Positions 1 to 8,301 of a stretch of 21,205 nt of DNA are shown one piece after another. Below the pieces are notes generated by a model. It did not search any database, had not been told where the DNA came from, and saw only the letters and a list, made by a program, of their open reading frames with translations. Source of the DNA: a virus; the IMG/VR virus record IMGVR_UViG_3300009155_000322, positions 1 through 21,205 of that record; one strand, 5' to 3'. The position numbers were made by a program, and so were the translations under genes. Positions within the stretch are counted from its first letter, which is position 1, and each line of letters starts with the position of its first letter.

Positions 1-1
1 A

Positions 2-253
2 ATTAATGATGGTTTAATAAAAGCAACAGGAACACATCCTATTTGGGTATGGGATGCTGAAATTGAAAAATATAGATTTAAATTAGCAGAAGATATATTA
101 CCTGCTGATAAAATTGTTAAATATGATGATTTTGATGGTGTTCAAGAAATTGAAGTTTATAATATAGAAATAGTAAATGAAGATGTTGAAATTGCAACTC
201 TAAATGTTGAAAATTTTGACGTTTATTTAGCAAATGGCACTATATCACATAAT
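2..253 (+). other. Hint (intein-like) domain, C-terminal part
   Basis: Seen: T9-G-T-H12 (block B-like), a conserved-looking LAEDILPADKIV segment, then VYNIEIVNE and DVYLANGTISHN ending in His83-Asn84. In inteins the terminal Asn cyclises and the next residue is Cys, Ser or Thr. Here the next residue is Lys85 (HNKG), which is not a splicing nucleophile. That is the pattern of bacterial intein-like domains that cleave rather than splice. The N-terminal half, with the first catalytic residue, lies outside the window. Confidence 0.7.
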
Positions 254-997
254 AAAGGTACAACAACTCAACCTTATATCCCATCGTCTGGATTAAGAAT
301 GTATGTAGACCCAGGTAAAGCATCATCATACCAATCAGCAGATACGGCAGATTTGTTAGACCTTTCAGGATATAATACAGGTATAAGACCTGCAGGTGTT
401 GCAAACGCAGCAAGTATCACAGGTGGTAATCCGGTATATAATGCAGGGGCAACTAAAAAGGATAAATACTTTGCAGCAAATGGTACAAACCAATTCTGGT
501 ATAAAGATACTACTACAAATATCAATGGTGGAATTTCTCAATTCAATACTAATACCGGTACGATTCATATGTGGGTTAGACCTACTACAACATTAGGTAC
601 AACTACAAGACATATTTTTGACTATGCAGGGTTTTATGGTTTAGCAATTGAATCATCTGATAGTTCTACTTTAAATAGAGTAAAATTCTATGGTAGTACA
701 TTGGGTAATAGTGCACAATTGACAACATCATTATCAGCAAACGTTTGGTATATGATTTCAGCAACATTCCAACCATCAGGAACTGTAACAGTTTATGTAG
801 ACGGAACATCGGTAGGAACATTTACAGCAGCAGCATTTACGGCACCATCATCTACTAACTATTTAACAATAGGAAGTAATAGTGCAAGAACAACATTTTG
901 GAATGGACAAATAGGACCAGTGTTGTTTTATAATACATTACAAAATTCGACAGCAGTAACACAAGTATATAATTATTTCTCTCCAACATATAAGTAA
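2..997 (+). CDS. Tail adhesin with C-terminal Hint and LamG domains (5' partial)
   Basis: The frame is open from the first base, so this is the 3' end of a longer gene; 331 residues are visible. Visible residues 1-84 look like the second half of a Hint (hedgehog/intein) domain. They carry the T-x-x-H motif (ATGTHP, residues 8-13), a following LAEDILPADKIV strand and the closing ANGTISHN. Residues about 97-328 look like a LamG/concanavalin-type lectin fold: SGLRMYVDPGKASSY, a DLSG motif, GTIHMWVRP and VTVYVDG followed by a GQIGPVLFYN end. LamG domains in phage tail proteins usually bind glycans, so host-surface recognition is the likely role, and its position just before the sheath gene fits a tail fibre or adhesin. 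An ATG at 299 would give a 232-residue LamG-only protein, but the upstream frame is clearly coding. Domain calls are by eye. Confidence 0.75.
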   Translation: MNDGLIKATGTHPIWVWDAEIEKYRFKLAEDILPADKIVKYDDFDGVQEIEVYNIEIVNEDVEIATLNVENFDVYLANGTISHNKGTTTQPYIPSSGLRMYVDPGKASSYQSADTADLLDLSGYNTGIRPAGVANAASITGGNPVYNAGATKKDKYFAANGTNQFWYKDTTTNINGGISQFNTNTGTIHMWVRPTTTLGTTTRHIFDYAGFYGLAIESSDSSTLNRVKFYGSTLGNSAQLTTSLSANVWYMISATFQPSGTVTVYVDGTSVGTFTAAAFTAPSSTNYLTIGSNSARTTFWNGQIGPVLFYNTLQNSTAVTQVYNYFSPTYK

Positions 998-1022
998 GAT
1001 TTATTGTTTTGGTTGAAATTTT

Positions 1023-1033
1023 TATATTTATAT
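1023..1033 (+). promoter_or_regulatory. Candidate late-gene promoter motif upstream of sheath gene
   Basis: TATATTTATAT lies 36 nt before the sheath ATG. The core TATTTATA recurs exactly before the genes starting at 3422, 5072 and 15542 and in the gp32 upstream region, with a near match at 8274. Here TTTG at 1008-1011 followed 17 nt later by TATATTGA also fits the Bacteroidetes sigma consensus. In such AT-rich DNA the call is tentative. Confidence 0.4.
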
Positions 1034-1068
1034 TGAGAATTATAAATTTTTAAAATTAAGCATATACA

Positions 1069-3375
1069 ATGGCAGAGAAATTAGTATCACCGGGCGTATT
1101 CACAAGAGAAAACGACCTTTCATTTTTACAACAAGGTGTAGGTGAAATAGGTGCAGCATTCATTGGTCCTTTTAAAGAAGGTCCTTTAACCCCAACAATC
1201 GTAAATTCACAAGCAGAATTTGAAACATTGTTTGGTTCAGTAGATGACACGTATTACACACCTTTAGCAGTGCAATCATATTTAAGAGAAGCAGGAACTG
1301 CAACAATTTGTAGAGTAGCTGGTAAATTGGGATATATAGAAACCGGCTCTATAATGTTAATCGCATCTAGTGGTTCATTATCGGCATCTTTGGGTGTTTT
1401 ATTTAATACAACCTCAAGTGTACAAGTAGGATTTTCTGATGTTACTGCAAGTGCATTAGGAAGTGGAGATATTGGATTATCTGGAAGTTTATTTGGAGTA
1501 TACACTACATCATTGGATTTAAGTGATTCAAATGATATAGAAGCTACATTTGGTGCATCTGCATATGGTACTAAAAAAGGGTACGCATATATGTATTTTA
1601 AAAATAATGCATTTGTAGCTAATACAAGTACATATTCATTATCGGGAGCAGATGGATTAGGAACGGGCTCATTTACAGCATCATTTAATGCAAATGTGAG
1701 TGCAAGTGCAATTGTTTTAGGAGAACAAAGATTTAATAGTGAAGCATGTGAAGCATTGACTCCATATATTCAATCTCAATTAATTAGTGGACAAAGATAT
1801 AACCTTTTCCAATTTGAAACAATTACTGCAGGAAATGTAGCAAATACAAAAATTAAAGTTGGTATTTCAAATGTTAAAGCAGCGGGTTCAATTAACGGAA
1901 CAGATTTCGGTGCATTTACAGTCGTAGTAAGAAGTTTCTCTGATACTGATAAGAAAAAAACTATAATTGAAACATTTGCAAACGTAAATTTAGACCCTAA
2001 TTCTCCAAACTATATTAGTAGAGTAATTGGTGATAGAAAAAGAACAATCAACGCAACAACTGGTAAAATTACAGAAATTGGAGATTGGGTTAATAATTCA
2101 AAATATATTAGAATTACAAACTTAAACGAACAAGCACCAGTTCAAGCAGTACCATTTGCACACGCAGCATACAAATTACCAATAAGAGCAGCAGGACAAT
2201 CGGAAGCAGTAACTGCAACAACTTACGCAAATTTGGTTCCAAGAGTAACATTCTCAACGGGTTCAGTAACGGATTCTACAAAATATAGTGGTATTGATTT
2301 AGACAACAATGAAGATAACAAAATCTATATGAAACCAATTCCAGCATCTGCAGGTAATGGTTCAAATGCAGTATTCTCATTAGATACTATTTGCGGATTA
2401 AGTTTAACTTCAAATGTATCAACTGATGTTTCAAAAAGACAATTTGTTGTAGCATTCCAAGAAGGATTTGACGGGTTTGCACCAAACAATAATGCAGCGG
2501 ATTTAGACCCAGCTACAACAGCAGGTAAGGCGGCATATCAAAAACATATTGCAGCATTATCAAACGCTGATGAATATGATATCAATATGGTAATTGCACC
2601 GCATGTTAATAGAGCTGACCATAGTTCAGTTTGGACTTCAATATTAGATATGGTTGAACAAAGAGCAGATGCATTCTTCATTGGAGATGCAGGTAACTCA
2701 ACAACATCATTATCAGCAACTATTACACAAGCACAAGGAGTTGATTCAAACTACGCAGCAGTTTACTATCCTTGGATTAAAACAATTGATTTAAACACAA
2801 ACAAATTAATAACAGTCCCACCATCAGTATTATTACCTGGAGTATTTGCGGCAAACGACAATGTTGCAGGAGAATGGTTCGCACCAGCAGGTTTGAATAG
2901 AGGTGGATTAGTAGGAGCAGTTAGTGTATTAGATAGATTATCTCAATCTGAAAAAGATGATTTATATGAAGGTAAAGTAAATCCAATTGTACAATTCCCA
3001 GGACAAGGTATTGTGGTATTTGGACAAAAAACATTACAAGATAAACCATCTGCATTAGATAGAATCAACGTAAGAAGATTATTATTGACTGTTAGAAAGT
3101 ACATCGCATCTACATCAAGATATTTAGTATTCGAACAAAATTCAGCAGAAACTAGAACTAAATTCTTAAACATTGTAAACCCTTATTTAAGTGGAATACA
3201 AAGTAGACAAGGTTTATACGCTTTCAAAGTAATTATGGACGATTCAAACAACACACCAGATGTAATTGATAGAAACATTTTAAAAGGAGCTATCTACTTA
3301 CAACCAACAAAGACAGCGGAATTTATTCAAATTGATTTCAACATCTTACCAACTGGCGCAAGTTTTAACGGATAA
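1069..3375 (+). CDS. Contractile tail sheath protein (gp18-like)
   Basis: This 768-residue protein has the hallmarks of myovirus tail sheath subunits. The N-terminus (KLVSPGVFTRENDLS) carries the SPGVFTrE.D signature. It is followed by GEIGAAFIGPFKEGP and a NSQAEFETLFG segment. The C-terminal domain has INVRRLLLTVRKYI and ends with AEFIQIDFNILPTGASF, typical of the conserved sheath core. Sheath subunits polymerise around the tail tube and contract to drive it through the host envelope. It is longer than T4 gp18 (659 residues), probably because of insertions in the variable middle region (about residues 90-330). The ATG is preceded by an A/T-rich leader without a Shine-Dalgarno. The tube gene follows, as in T4. 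Confidence 0.95.
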   Translation: MAEKLVSPGVFTRENDLSFLQQGVGEIGAAFIGPFKEGPLTPTIVNSQAEFETLFGSVDDTYYTPLAVQSYLREAGTATICRVAGKLGYIETGSIMLIASSGSLSASLGVLFNTTSSVQVGFSDVTASALGSGDIGLSGSLFGVYTTSLDLSDSNDIEATFGASAYGTKKGYAYMYFKNNAFVANTSTYSLSGADGLGTGSFTASFNANVSASAIVLGEQRFNSEACEALTPYIQSQLISGQRYNLFQFETITAGNVANTKIKVGISNVKAAGSINGTDFGAFTVVVRSFSDTDKKKTIIETFANVNLDPNSPNYISRVIGDRKRTINATTGKITEIGDWVNNSKYIRITNLNEQAPVQAVPFAHAAYKLPIRAAGQSEAVTATTYANLVPRVTFSTGSVTDSTKYSGIDLDNNEDNKIYMKPIPASAGNGSNAVFSLDTICGLSLTSNVSTDVSKRQFVVAFQEGFDGFAPNNNAADLDPATTAGKAAYQKHIAALSNADEYDINMVIAPHVNRADHSSVWTSILDMVEQRADAFFIGDAGNSTTSLSATITQAQGVDSNYAAVYYPWIKTIDLNTNKLITVPPSVLLPGVFAANDNVAGEWFAPAGLNRGGLVGAVSVLDRLSQSEKDDLYEGKVNPIVQFPGQGIVVFGQKTLQDKPSALDRINVRRLLLTVRKYIASTSRYLVFEQNSAETRTKFLNIVNPYLSGIQSRQGLYAFKVIMDDSNNTPDVIDRNILKGAIYLQPTKTAEFIQIDFNILPTGASFNG

Positions 3376-3388
3376 TTTAAAAAATAGA

Positions 3389-3396
3389 TATTTATA
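3389..3396 (+). promoter_or_regulatory. TATTTATA motif upstream of tail tube gene
   Basis: An exact TATTTATA within GATATTTATAAAAG, 25 nt before the tube ATG, in a 46-nt gap. It is one of the set of matching junction motifs. Promoter function is inferred only from recurrence and position. Confidence 0.35.
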
Positions 3397-3421
3397 AAAG
3401 AACAATAAAATATAAACAAAG

Positions 3422-3913
3422 ATGCCAACAATATTAGGATTTGACAAGATGTTTTACAAAGAGTTTGAACCAAAACTTCAGAATAGATTTATTATGACAG
3501 TTGATGGTATCGAATCTTACATCATCAAAACAGCAAGTAGACCAACTTTCACATCGGAAGTAGTTGAATTAGACCATATAAACGTAAAGAGAAAGATTAA
3601 AGGTAAATCAACTTGGGATGATATAACAATTACACTTTATGACCCAATTGTTCCATCTGGAGCACAACAAGTAATGGAGTGGATTAGACAATCACACGAA
3701 TCATTGACAGGTAGAGATGGTTATTCTGCTTTCTACAAAAAACAACTTACATTCCAATTATTAGGACCAGTAGGTGATGTTGTAGAAGAATGGTCATTAG
3801 TTGGAGCATTTATTTCTCAAGCTAATTTCGGTGAATTAGATTGGTCAAACACAACTGACCCTGTATCTATCGAATTAACAATTTCTTACGATTACGCAAT
3901 ATTAGAATACTAA
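3422..3913 (+). CDS. Tail tube protein (gp19-like)
   Basis: At 163 residues it matches the length of T4 gp19. The fold signature is present: an N-terminal KLQNRFIMTVDGIESYIIKT strand pair, RPTFTSEVVELDHINVKRKI, then WDDITITLYDPIVP, and the late EEWSLVGAFISQANFGELDW followed by ISYDYAILEY. These proteins stack as hexameric rings to form the rigid inner tube that carries DNA. The position directly after the sheath gene is the standard myovirus order. The start at 3422 follows an A-rich stretch (ATAAACAAAG) without a Shine-Dalgarno. An intrinsic terminator follows 20 nt after the stop codon, consistent with a strongly expressed sheath-tube unit. Confidence 0.93.
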   Translation: MPTILGFDKMFYKEFEPKLQNRFIMTVDGIESYIIKTASRPTFTSEVVELDHINVKRKIKGKSTWDDITITLYDPIVPSGAQQVMEWIRQSHESLTGRDGYSAFYKKQLTFQLLGPVGDVVEEWSLVGAFISQANFGELDWSNTTDPVSIELTISYDYAILEY

Positions 3914-3932
3914 TAATATTCAAATTATAAAA

Positions 3933-3973
3933 AAGAAGGGGATGCAGAAATGTTATCCCCTTTTTATTTTTTT
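3933..3973 (+). terminator. Rho-independent terminator after tail tube gene
   Basis: AAGGGGAT (3936-3943) pairs perfectly with ATCCCCTT (3955-3962) around an 11-nt loop. A G-U and flanking A-T pairs can extend the stem to 3933/3965. The stem is followed by TTTTTATTTTTTT. It is the only GC-rich hairpin with a T tract found between genes in the window. The A-rich left flank could also let it act weakly on the opposite strand. Confidence 0.85.
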
Positions 3974-4013
3974 AAAAACATAATATATATAATAAACACA
4001 ATAGTTATATATT

Positions 4014-4835
4014 ATGGAACAAAACATTGAACAACAAGTTACAAGAGGTGGTATCACACCAACTGCATATCCAACTGCATTACCAAAAACATTCCCATTT
4101 GCAACAGAGATAATTTCACTTCCATCGGAAGGATTATGTTATCCAGAAAATCATCCTTTATCAAAAGGTAGTATTGAAATAAAGTTATTAACTGCAAAAG
4201 AAGAAGATATTTTAACTTCTATAAATCTAATAAGAAGAAACGAACATATAAATAAAATGTTGGAATCTATCGTAGTAGAGCCTGGAGTTAATATAAATGA
4301 TATTTTAGTAGGTGATAAGAATGCAATATTAGTAGCATCTCGTATGTTGGCTTTTGGTGCAGAATATGATGTAACGATTGATGACCCAGAAACAGGCGAA
4401 CCAACTCATGTTAAAATTGACCTTTCACAAATACAAACAAAAGAATTAAATAAGGAAATTTTAAATAGAAAAAATGAATATGAATTTGTTTTACCTATTT
4501 CAAAAACTCCTATTAAATTTAAATTCTTATCACATGGTGATGAAATTGCAATCAGTAAGGATGTTGAGGCTATTGAAAAAATAACAAAAACATCCGGTGA
4601 AATTACTGCAAGATATAGGAGACAGATTGTTGAAGTAAATGGTATTAGAGATTACGGCCATATAAGCAATTTTGTTACAAATGGTTTATTGGCAGGTGAT
4701 TCTAAAGCACTTCGAAAATATGCAAATTCAATAACTCCTGATTTGAACCTAACATTCAAATATACAACTGCTAGTGGTGAGGAGGAGGCTCTCAGAATCC
4801 CATTCGGGGTTGACTTTTTTTATCCTATCGACTGA
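4014..4835 (+). CDS. gp26-like baseplate/tail assembly protein
   Basis: This 273-residue protein resembles the T4-type baseplate family that includes gp26. Recognisable parts are an N-terminal SLPSEGLCYPENHPL (residues 35-49), the acidic TAKEEDILTSINLIRR (60-75), a VGDKNAILVASRMLAFG segment and the end IPFGVDFFYPID. In T4 gene 26 is followed by gene 51, needed to assemble the central baseplate hub. The same kind of small frame overlaps the 3' end here. The genes upstream (sheath, tube) and downstream (tape measure, hub) agree with a tail-assembly or chaperone role. The ATG at 4014 follows an AT-only stretch after the terminator. The final codons contain TTTTTTT, where a ribosome could move into the +1 frame. 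The family call is fairly firm, the biochemical role less so. Confidence 0.7.
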   Translation: MEQNIEQQVTRGGITPTAYPTALPKTFPFATEIISLPSEGLCYPENHPLSKGSIEIKLLTAKEEDILTSINLIRRNEHINKMLESIVVEPGVNINDILVGDKNAILVASRMLAFGAEYDVTIDDPETGEPTHVKIDLSQIQTKELNKEILNRKNEYEFVLPISKTPIKFKFLSHGDEIAISKDVEAIEKITKTSGEITARYRRQIVEVNGIRDYGHISNFVTNGLLAGDSKALRKYANSITPDLNLTFKYTTASGEEEALRIPFGVDFFYPID

Positions 4836-5040
4836 TTATAGCATAGCTTTACATCAAAAGATTTTTCAATTAATATATAATTCCAATGGTGGTTTCACAT
4901 GGAATGACGTATATTATATGTCAATTAAATTAAGAGAATTTTATTGGAACGAATTGGTTAGAGTTAAAAAATCCGAATCAGAACAAATAGAGCAAGTAAA
5001 TAAATCAAAAGGAGCAAGTTCTAAAGTTAGACGAAAATAG
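4774..5040 (+). CDS. gp51-like frame, probably expressed by +1 frameshift
   Basis: This frame overlaps the end of the gp26-like gene by 62 nt in the +1 frame. Its only starts in the overlap are GTG at 4774 or TTG at 4810, and residues before about 16 look like a shadow of the gp26-like gene. From 4822 on it reads as a real protein: LHQKIFQLIYNSNGGFTWND, then VYYMSIKLREFYWNELV and a charged tail. This resembles the small T4-type protein encoded after gene 26. After FF in the upstream protein, a +1 slip on TTTTTTT would give a fusion of about 345 residues. It sits before the tape-measure gene, where tail-assembly chaperone frameshifts occur in many tailed phages. Independent GTG initiation, or a one-base homopolymer sequencing error that hides a simple fusion, are alternatives. 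Confidence 0.6.
   Translation: MVRRRLSESHSGLTFFILSTDYSIALHQKIFQLIYNSNGGFTWNDVYYMSIKLREFYWNELVRVKKSESEQIEQVNKSKGASSKVRRK
4815..4821 (+). other. Candidate +1 frameshift site (T7 run)
   Basis: The zero frame reads GAC TTT TTT TAT. Phe-tRNA on the second TTT (4818-4820) can re-pair perfectly with TTT at 4819-4821, so the next codon becomes ATC in the +1 frame. Only 14 nt remain before the zero-frame TGA at 4833-4835. A purine-rich GAGGAGGAGG (4779-4788), the best Shine-Dalgarno-like run noticed in the window, lies about 27 nt upstream, farther than known stimulators. RNA polymerase slippage on the T run is another route to the same fusion. Confidence 0.5.
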
Positions 5041-5048
5041 TATTGATT

Positions 5049-5060
5049 TATATTTATATA
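5049..5060 (+). promoter_or_regulatory. TATATTTATATA motif upstream of gene at 5072
   Basis: It contains TATTTATA at 5051-5058, 13 nt before the ATG at 5072. It closely matches the sites at 1023 and 15514, including the preceding TTTA. No TTTG box sits at the expected distance, so a phage-modified polymerase rather than host sigma is the likelier reader if it is a promoter. Confidence 0.4.
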
Positions 5061-5071
5061 CAAACACGAAT

Positions 5072-5302
5072 ATGGCGAAGCAAAAATTAGTTGAAATAAA
5101 TGTATTTTCTAAATTACTTAATTTATTTTTTACAGCAAAATCTAAAAATAAAGAAGGTGCATTTTTGAATAAAATTAAAAATTCAGATGAAGATGTATGG
5201 AAAGCATTTGATGATATAAATTCTAGAATAAATGCTTCTACTGATAAATTGAACAAATATAATTCCAAGTTCAAAGATATTGACTTTTCCGATTTAAACT
5301 AA
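5072..5302 (+). CDS. Small hypothetical tail-module protein
   Basis: 76 residues, lysine- and asparagine-rich, and not recognised. The C-terminal half (VWKAFDDINSRINASTDKL and on) is predicted by eye to be helical with a heptad-like spacing of hydrophobic residues. No signal peptide or cysteine is present. It lies between the gp51-like frame and the tape-measure gene, 8 nt before the latter, and has its own upstream TATATTTATATA motif. A small partner of the tape measure or of the hub assembly factors is possible, but only from position. Confidence 0.6.
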   Translation: MAKQKLVEINVFSKLLNLFFTAKSKNKEGAFLNKIKNSDEDVWKAFDDINSRINASTDKLNKYNSKFKDIDFSDLN

Positions 5303-5310
5303 TTTAATCA

Positions 5311-8253
5311 ATGGCAAAAGGCAAAAAACCTACTAATAAAAATAATAATCTAAAAAATAGATTAAAAAACGCCGCGCCTAAACCAGCTGCACAACCTACT
5401 AATGCTCCTCCACCAATTGTTGATGATAAAGCGGCAAAAAATTCCGAAAAAATGGCTAAGTCTCTTTTAGAGGCAAGAAAAGAAGCCAAAGATATGTTTG
5501 AGGATGTATCAAATATTGATGATTCGGTTAAAAGTATTGGACAGGGAATTGATAAAAATAATAAAGGATTTAAAACATTTGCAAAATTTGCAGAAACCAT
5601 TAAAGCGAGTAGTAAAAGTATAGGTACTGCACTTGGTAAGCAAAATGATTTAACAATAAATGAAGTAAAATACCTTAAAAAAGTAGATTCTGCTAAAAAT
5701 AAATTCTTTTCAGAGGAAAAAAGATTAGGAAAATTGCTTAAAAATAAAGCAATTACTGAACAACAATTTAATAAATATACCGAAGCGGCTGCTAAAAATT
5801 ATTCAAAAGTAGTTGATGGGTTTGAAGCAACTTCTGAATCCGGAAAACAAATACAAAAATCATTAGAAGCTACCTCCGATGGTGCTATGGATTTTACCAA
5901 AAATATGCAAAAAGCAGATGGATTTATGGAATCATTCCTAAGTAATATGGAAGGTTCTGTCCCATTGGCAAGTGAGATTGGTAATGTGTTTAAATCGTTG
6001 GGTAATGGTGGAGCCGGTATAAAAGCTGCAATTGGTGCATTAGCAGGTGCAGCTACATATCTTGCATATAAACAAGGTATGTTGGGTGATTATTTTGGTA
6101 AGGTTGCATCTTTCAATATGAAAGACCAAATTGTTGAAAATGAAATAGCACTTAAAAAAGCACAAAATTCTGCAAGTTTTGCAATACAAGAAGCAGGTAT
6201 TCAATTTAGTGCACAAATGGAAACCGCAGCTTCTGATTTTAAACAAGAAATGAGAAATGCATTTTTTGGTGAAGCATTAACTCAATTGGGTTCAAAAGCG
6301 GCTAATATGTTAGCTAAAGCAGGTTTTAGTGCAAAAGATATAGCTGAGGCAAGTTTAAGTGTTGCAGGAAATTTAGGTGCAGGTGCGGCTAATTCACAAA
6401 TATTAGGTAAAGAAGTTGCAGTATTCTCGAAATATATGGGAATAGGTGCAGACCAGGCAACTGATTTAGCGGCTAATTTTCGTATAATTGATAATTCAAA
6501 CGCTGAATCTGCATTAAATATGTTGGAAGGAACTCGTCAAATGGCTATTATGATGGGATTGAATCCTGGTGATGTGATGAAAGATATGGCGGATTCTACA
6601 AAAGAAATTGCACAATATAATTTTAGGTCTGGCAAAGAATTACAAAAACAAGTGATTGCTGTAAAAGCAATGGGTGGTAATTTTAATAAAATAGCAGCGG
6701 CTGGTAGAAATATGGTATTGAACTATAAAGATAGTATCAAAGCCGAAATGGAATTATCTGCAATGCTTGGAAAATCTATAAATCTTTCAGAAGTAAGAGC
6801 TAAATTTGCATCCGGTCAAATACCAGAAGCAGTTAAAGCTTTACAAGATGAATTGGGAGGCGTTGATTTATCTTCATTGGATTTTTTTAGTAAAGATGCA
6901 ATATCACAAGCATTGGGTGGAATGGATTTTGAAGAAATTGCAAGAGTTGGAAAAAGTCAATATGGAGAAATAGCTAAAAATACAAAAGATTTAGATGCTG
7001 GAATAGATAAATCTTCAAAGGCAGTCATTAAAGCGAGTATTCAACAAACAAATAATCAAAAATTAAATTTAGAATATAACATTGCTGAAACAAAAGCAAT
7101 GAATGCGGCATCAATACAAGCGCAGGCTCAAATAGCACAACAACAAATACAAAATCAAAAGTCATTAAATGATGTAATGATTGATAACGATTATTTACAA
7201 CTTAAAGCTAATTTAGCGTTTTTAAGAACATTGGGAACGGAACTTCCTGGAATGTTATTAAGTGGTATAATTGGTGGTTTAACATCATTTTTACCACAAA
7301 TTTTAAGTGGAGCTTGGAAAATGATTTCAGGAGGAGGAGTAAGTTCCGTAGCCGGTGGAGCAGGTGGAATGAGCGCAGCAACAGCCGGTGCATATGCGGC
7401 CGGTGCCGCGGGTATATTTTCATTAGGCCAAGCGGCTTATGACATATATGATAAAAAAGCATTAAGAGGTAATGGTTATCAAACTACTGGTAACTATGTA
7501 GCCGGTGTAGGTGCGGATTTTATGAATGTTGCGAATTTGGCAACATTCGGTGGAATTAAAGCACTTTCAAACGCAACGGGAACTACTATACCTGGAATTA
7601 GTATTAGACAACTTGAACATCTTAGAGGTGCATATCGTCAAGATGTTGGCCAAATTGGAGTAGGAAGTGAGTCAAATCAAAAATTAGCAGAATGGACAGC
7701 TGCAAATGCTCAAAAATTGATAGAAGGTGGATTGGGTTCAGATGTTGCGGATTTACAAAAAGCAGTACAAGATGGATTATATAGTATTAATACTCCATTC
7801 CAAACCGCAGTAACAACTACTGCAACTGGTGTACAACAAGAAATTAAACAAACAGCAATTTCTTCAATTGATGACATTGAAAGACAGGCAACAGAAGCAA
7901 TGAATAAGTCAAAATCGACAAATAGTAAAATAATTGGTGATACTAGTAAATCTATAACCGATATGACAAAAACTGCATTAACAAGTGTTACAACTGCAGC
8001 AACTAGTACGGGTGCATCTACTGGTGCGGCACCAGTAAATACGGGCCCGGTAGCGGGTTCTATTAAAGCTACTGCGGTGTGGGATGTGAATTCGGAAATA
8101 ACTTCAAATATGAGTATTAAAATATATTCACTATTAGAAGCATGGTCAAAACAAGCAAGTGGTGGTGATAAGGTTTATTTAGATTCTAAACTTATAAATG
8201 ATGGACTTAGAGATTCCGTAAGGGCTACTAGAGCTATGTATGTTGTAAAATAG
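5311..8253 (+). CDS. Tail tape-measure protein
   Basis: This 980-residue, mostly helical protein occupies the tape-measure position after the tail-assembly factors. The N-terminus (residues 1-45) is basic and Pro/Asn/Ala-rich. Long Ala/Lys/Gln-rich helical stretches follow (46-235), then a hydrophobic Gly/Ala segment around 236-254 (AAIGALAGAATYLAY). A second hydrophobic Gly/Ala-rich region lies at about 640-715 (PGMLLSGIIGGLTSFLP onward), before a Thr/Ser-rich tail. Helical scaffold plus membrane-like segments is typical of tape measures, which set tail length inside the tube and may help DNA enter the cell. At about 0.15 nm per residue it would specify a tail near 145 nm; that is an inference. 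Among T4 genes the counterpart would be gp29, but length and sequence differ. Confidence 0.85.
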   Translation: MAKGKKPTNKNNNLKNRLKNAAPKPAAQPTNAPPPIVDDKAAKNSEKMAKSLLEARKEAKDMFEDVSNIDDSVKSIGQGIDKNNKGFKTFAKFAETIKASSKSIGTALGKQNDLTINEVKYLKKVDSAKNKFFSEEKRLGKLLKNKAITEQQFNKYTEAAAKNYSKVVDGFEATSESGKQIQKSLEATSDGAMDFTKNMQKADGFMESFLSNMEGSVPLASEIGNVFKSLGNGGAGIKAAIGALAGAATYLAYKQGMLGDYFGKVASFNMKDQIVENEIALKKAQNSASFAIQEAGIQFSAQMETAASDFKQEMRNAFFGEALTQLGSKAANMLAKAGFSAKDIAEASLSVAGNLGAGAANSQILGKEVAVFSKYMGIGADQATDLAANFRIIDNSNAESALNMLEGTRQMAIMMGLNPGDVMKDMADSTKEIAQYNFRSGKELQKQVIAVKAMGGNFNKIAAAGRNMVLNYKDSIKAEMELSAMLGKSINLSEVRAKFASGQIPEAVKALQDELGGVDLSSLDFFSKDAISQALGGMDFEEIARVGKSQYGEIAKNTKDLDAGIDKSSKAVIKASIQQTNNQKLNLEYNIAETKAMNAASIQAQAQIAQQQIQNQKSLNDVMIDNDYLQLKANLAFLRTLGTELPGMLLSGIIGGLTSFLPQILSGAWKMISGGGVSSVAGGAGGMSAATAGAYAAGAAGIFSLGQAAYDIYDKKALRGNGYQTTGNYVAGVGADFMNVANLATFGGIKALSNATGTTIPGISIRQLEHLRGAYRQDVGQIGVGSESNQKLAEWTAANAQKLIEGGLGSDVADLQKAVQDGLYSINTPFQTAVTTTATGVQQEIKQTAISSIDDIERQATEAMNKSKSTNSKIIGDTSKSITDMTKTALTSVTTAATSTGASTGAAPVNTGPVAGSIKATAVWDVNSEITSNMSIKIYSLLEAWSKQASGGDKVYLDSKLINDGLRDSVRATRAMYVVK

Positions 8254-8273
8254 ATTTAAATACTATAAAGAGA

Positions 8274-8284
8274 TATTTATTATA
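8274..8284 (+). promoter_or_regulatory. TATTTATTATA motif upstream of gene at 8302
   Basis: GATATTTATTATA in a 48-nt gap, 17 nt before the ATG. It is a one-base variant of the TATTTATA motif at the other late-gene junctions, preceded by GA as at 3387. Confidence 0.3.
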
Positions 8285-8301
8285 AAAATCAAAAGAATTA
8301 A

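Noticed and set aside
396-596. 66-codon alternative + strand frame inside the adhesin
   Set aside because: The LamG-containing frame fully explains the region, and the alternative product is not recognisable.
1017-1050. AT-only inverted repeat around TTTATA and TATAAA upstream of the sheath
   Set aside because: It has no GC pairs, a mismatch next to the stem and a poor T tract, so it is not convincing as a terminator.
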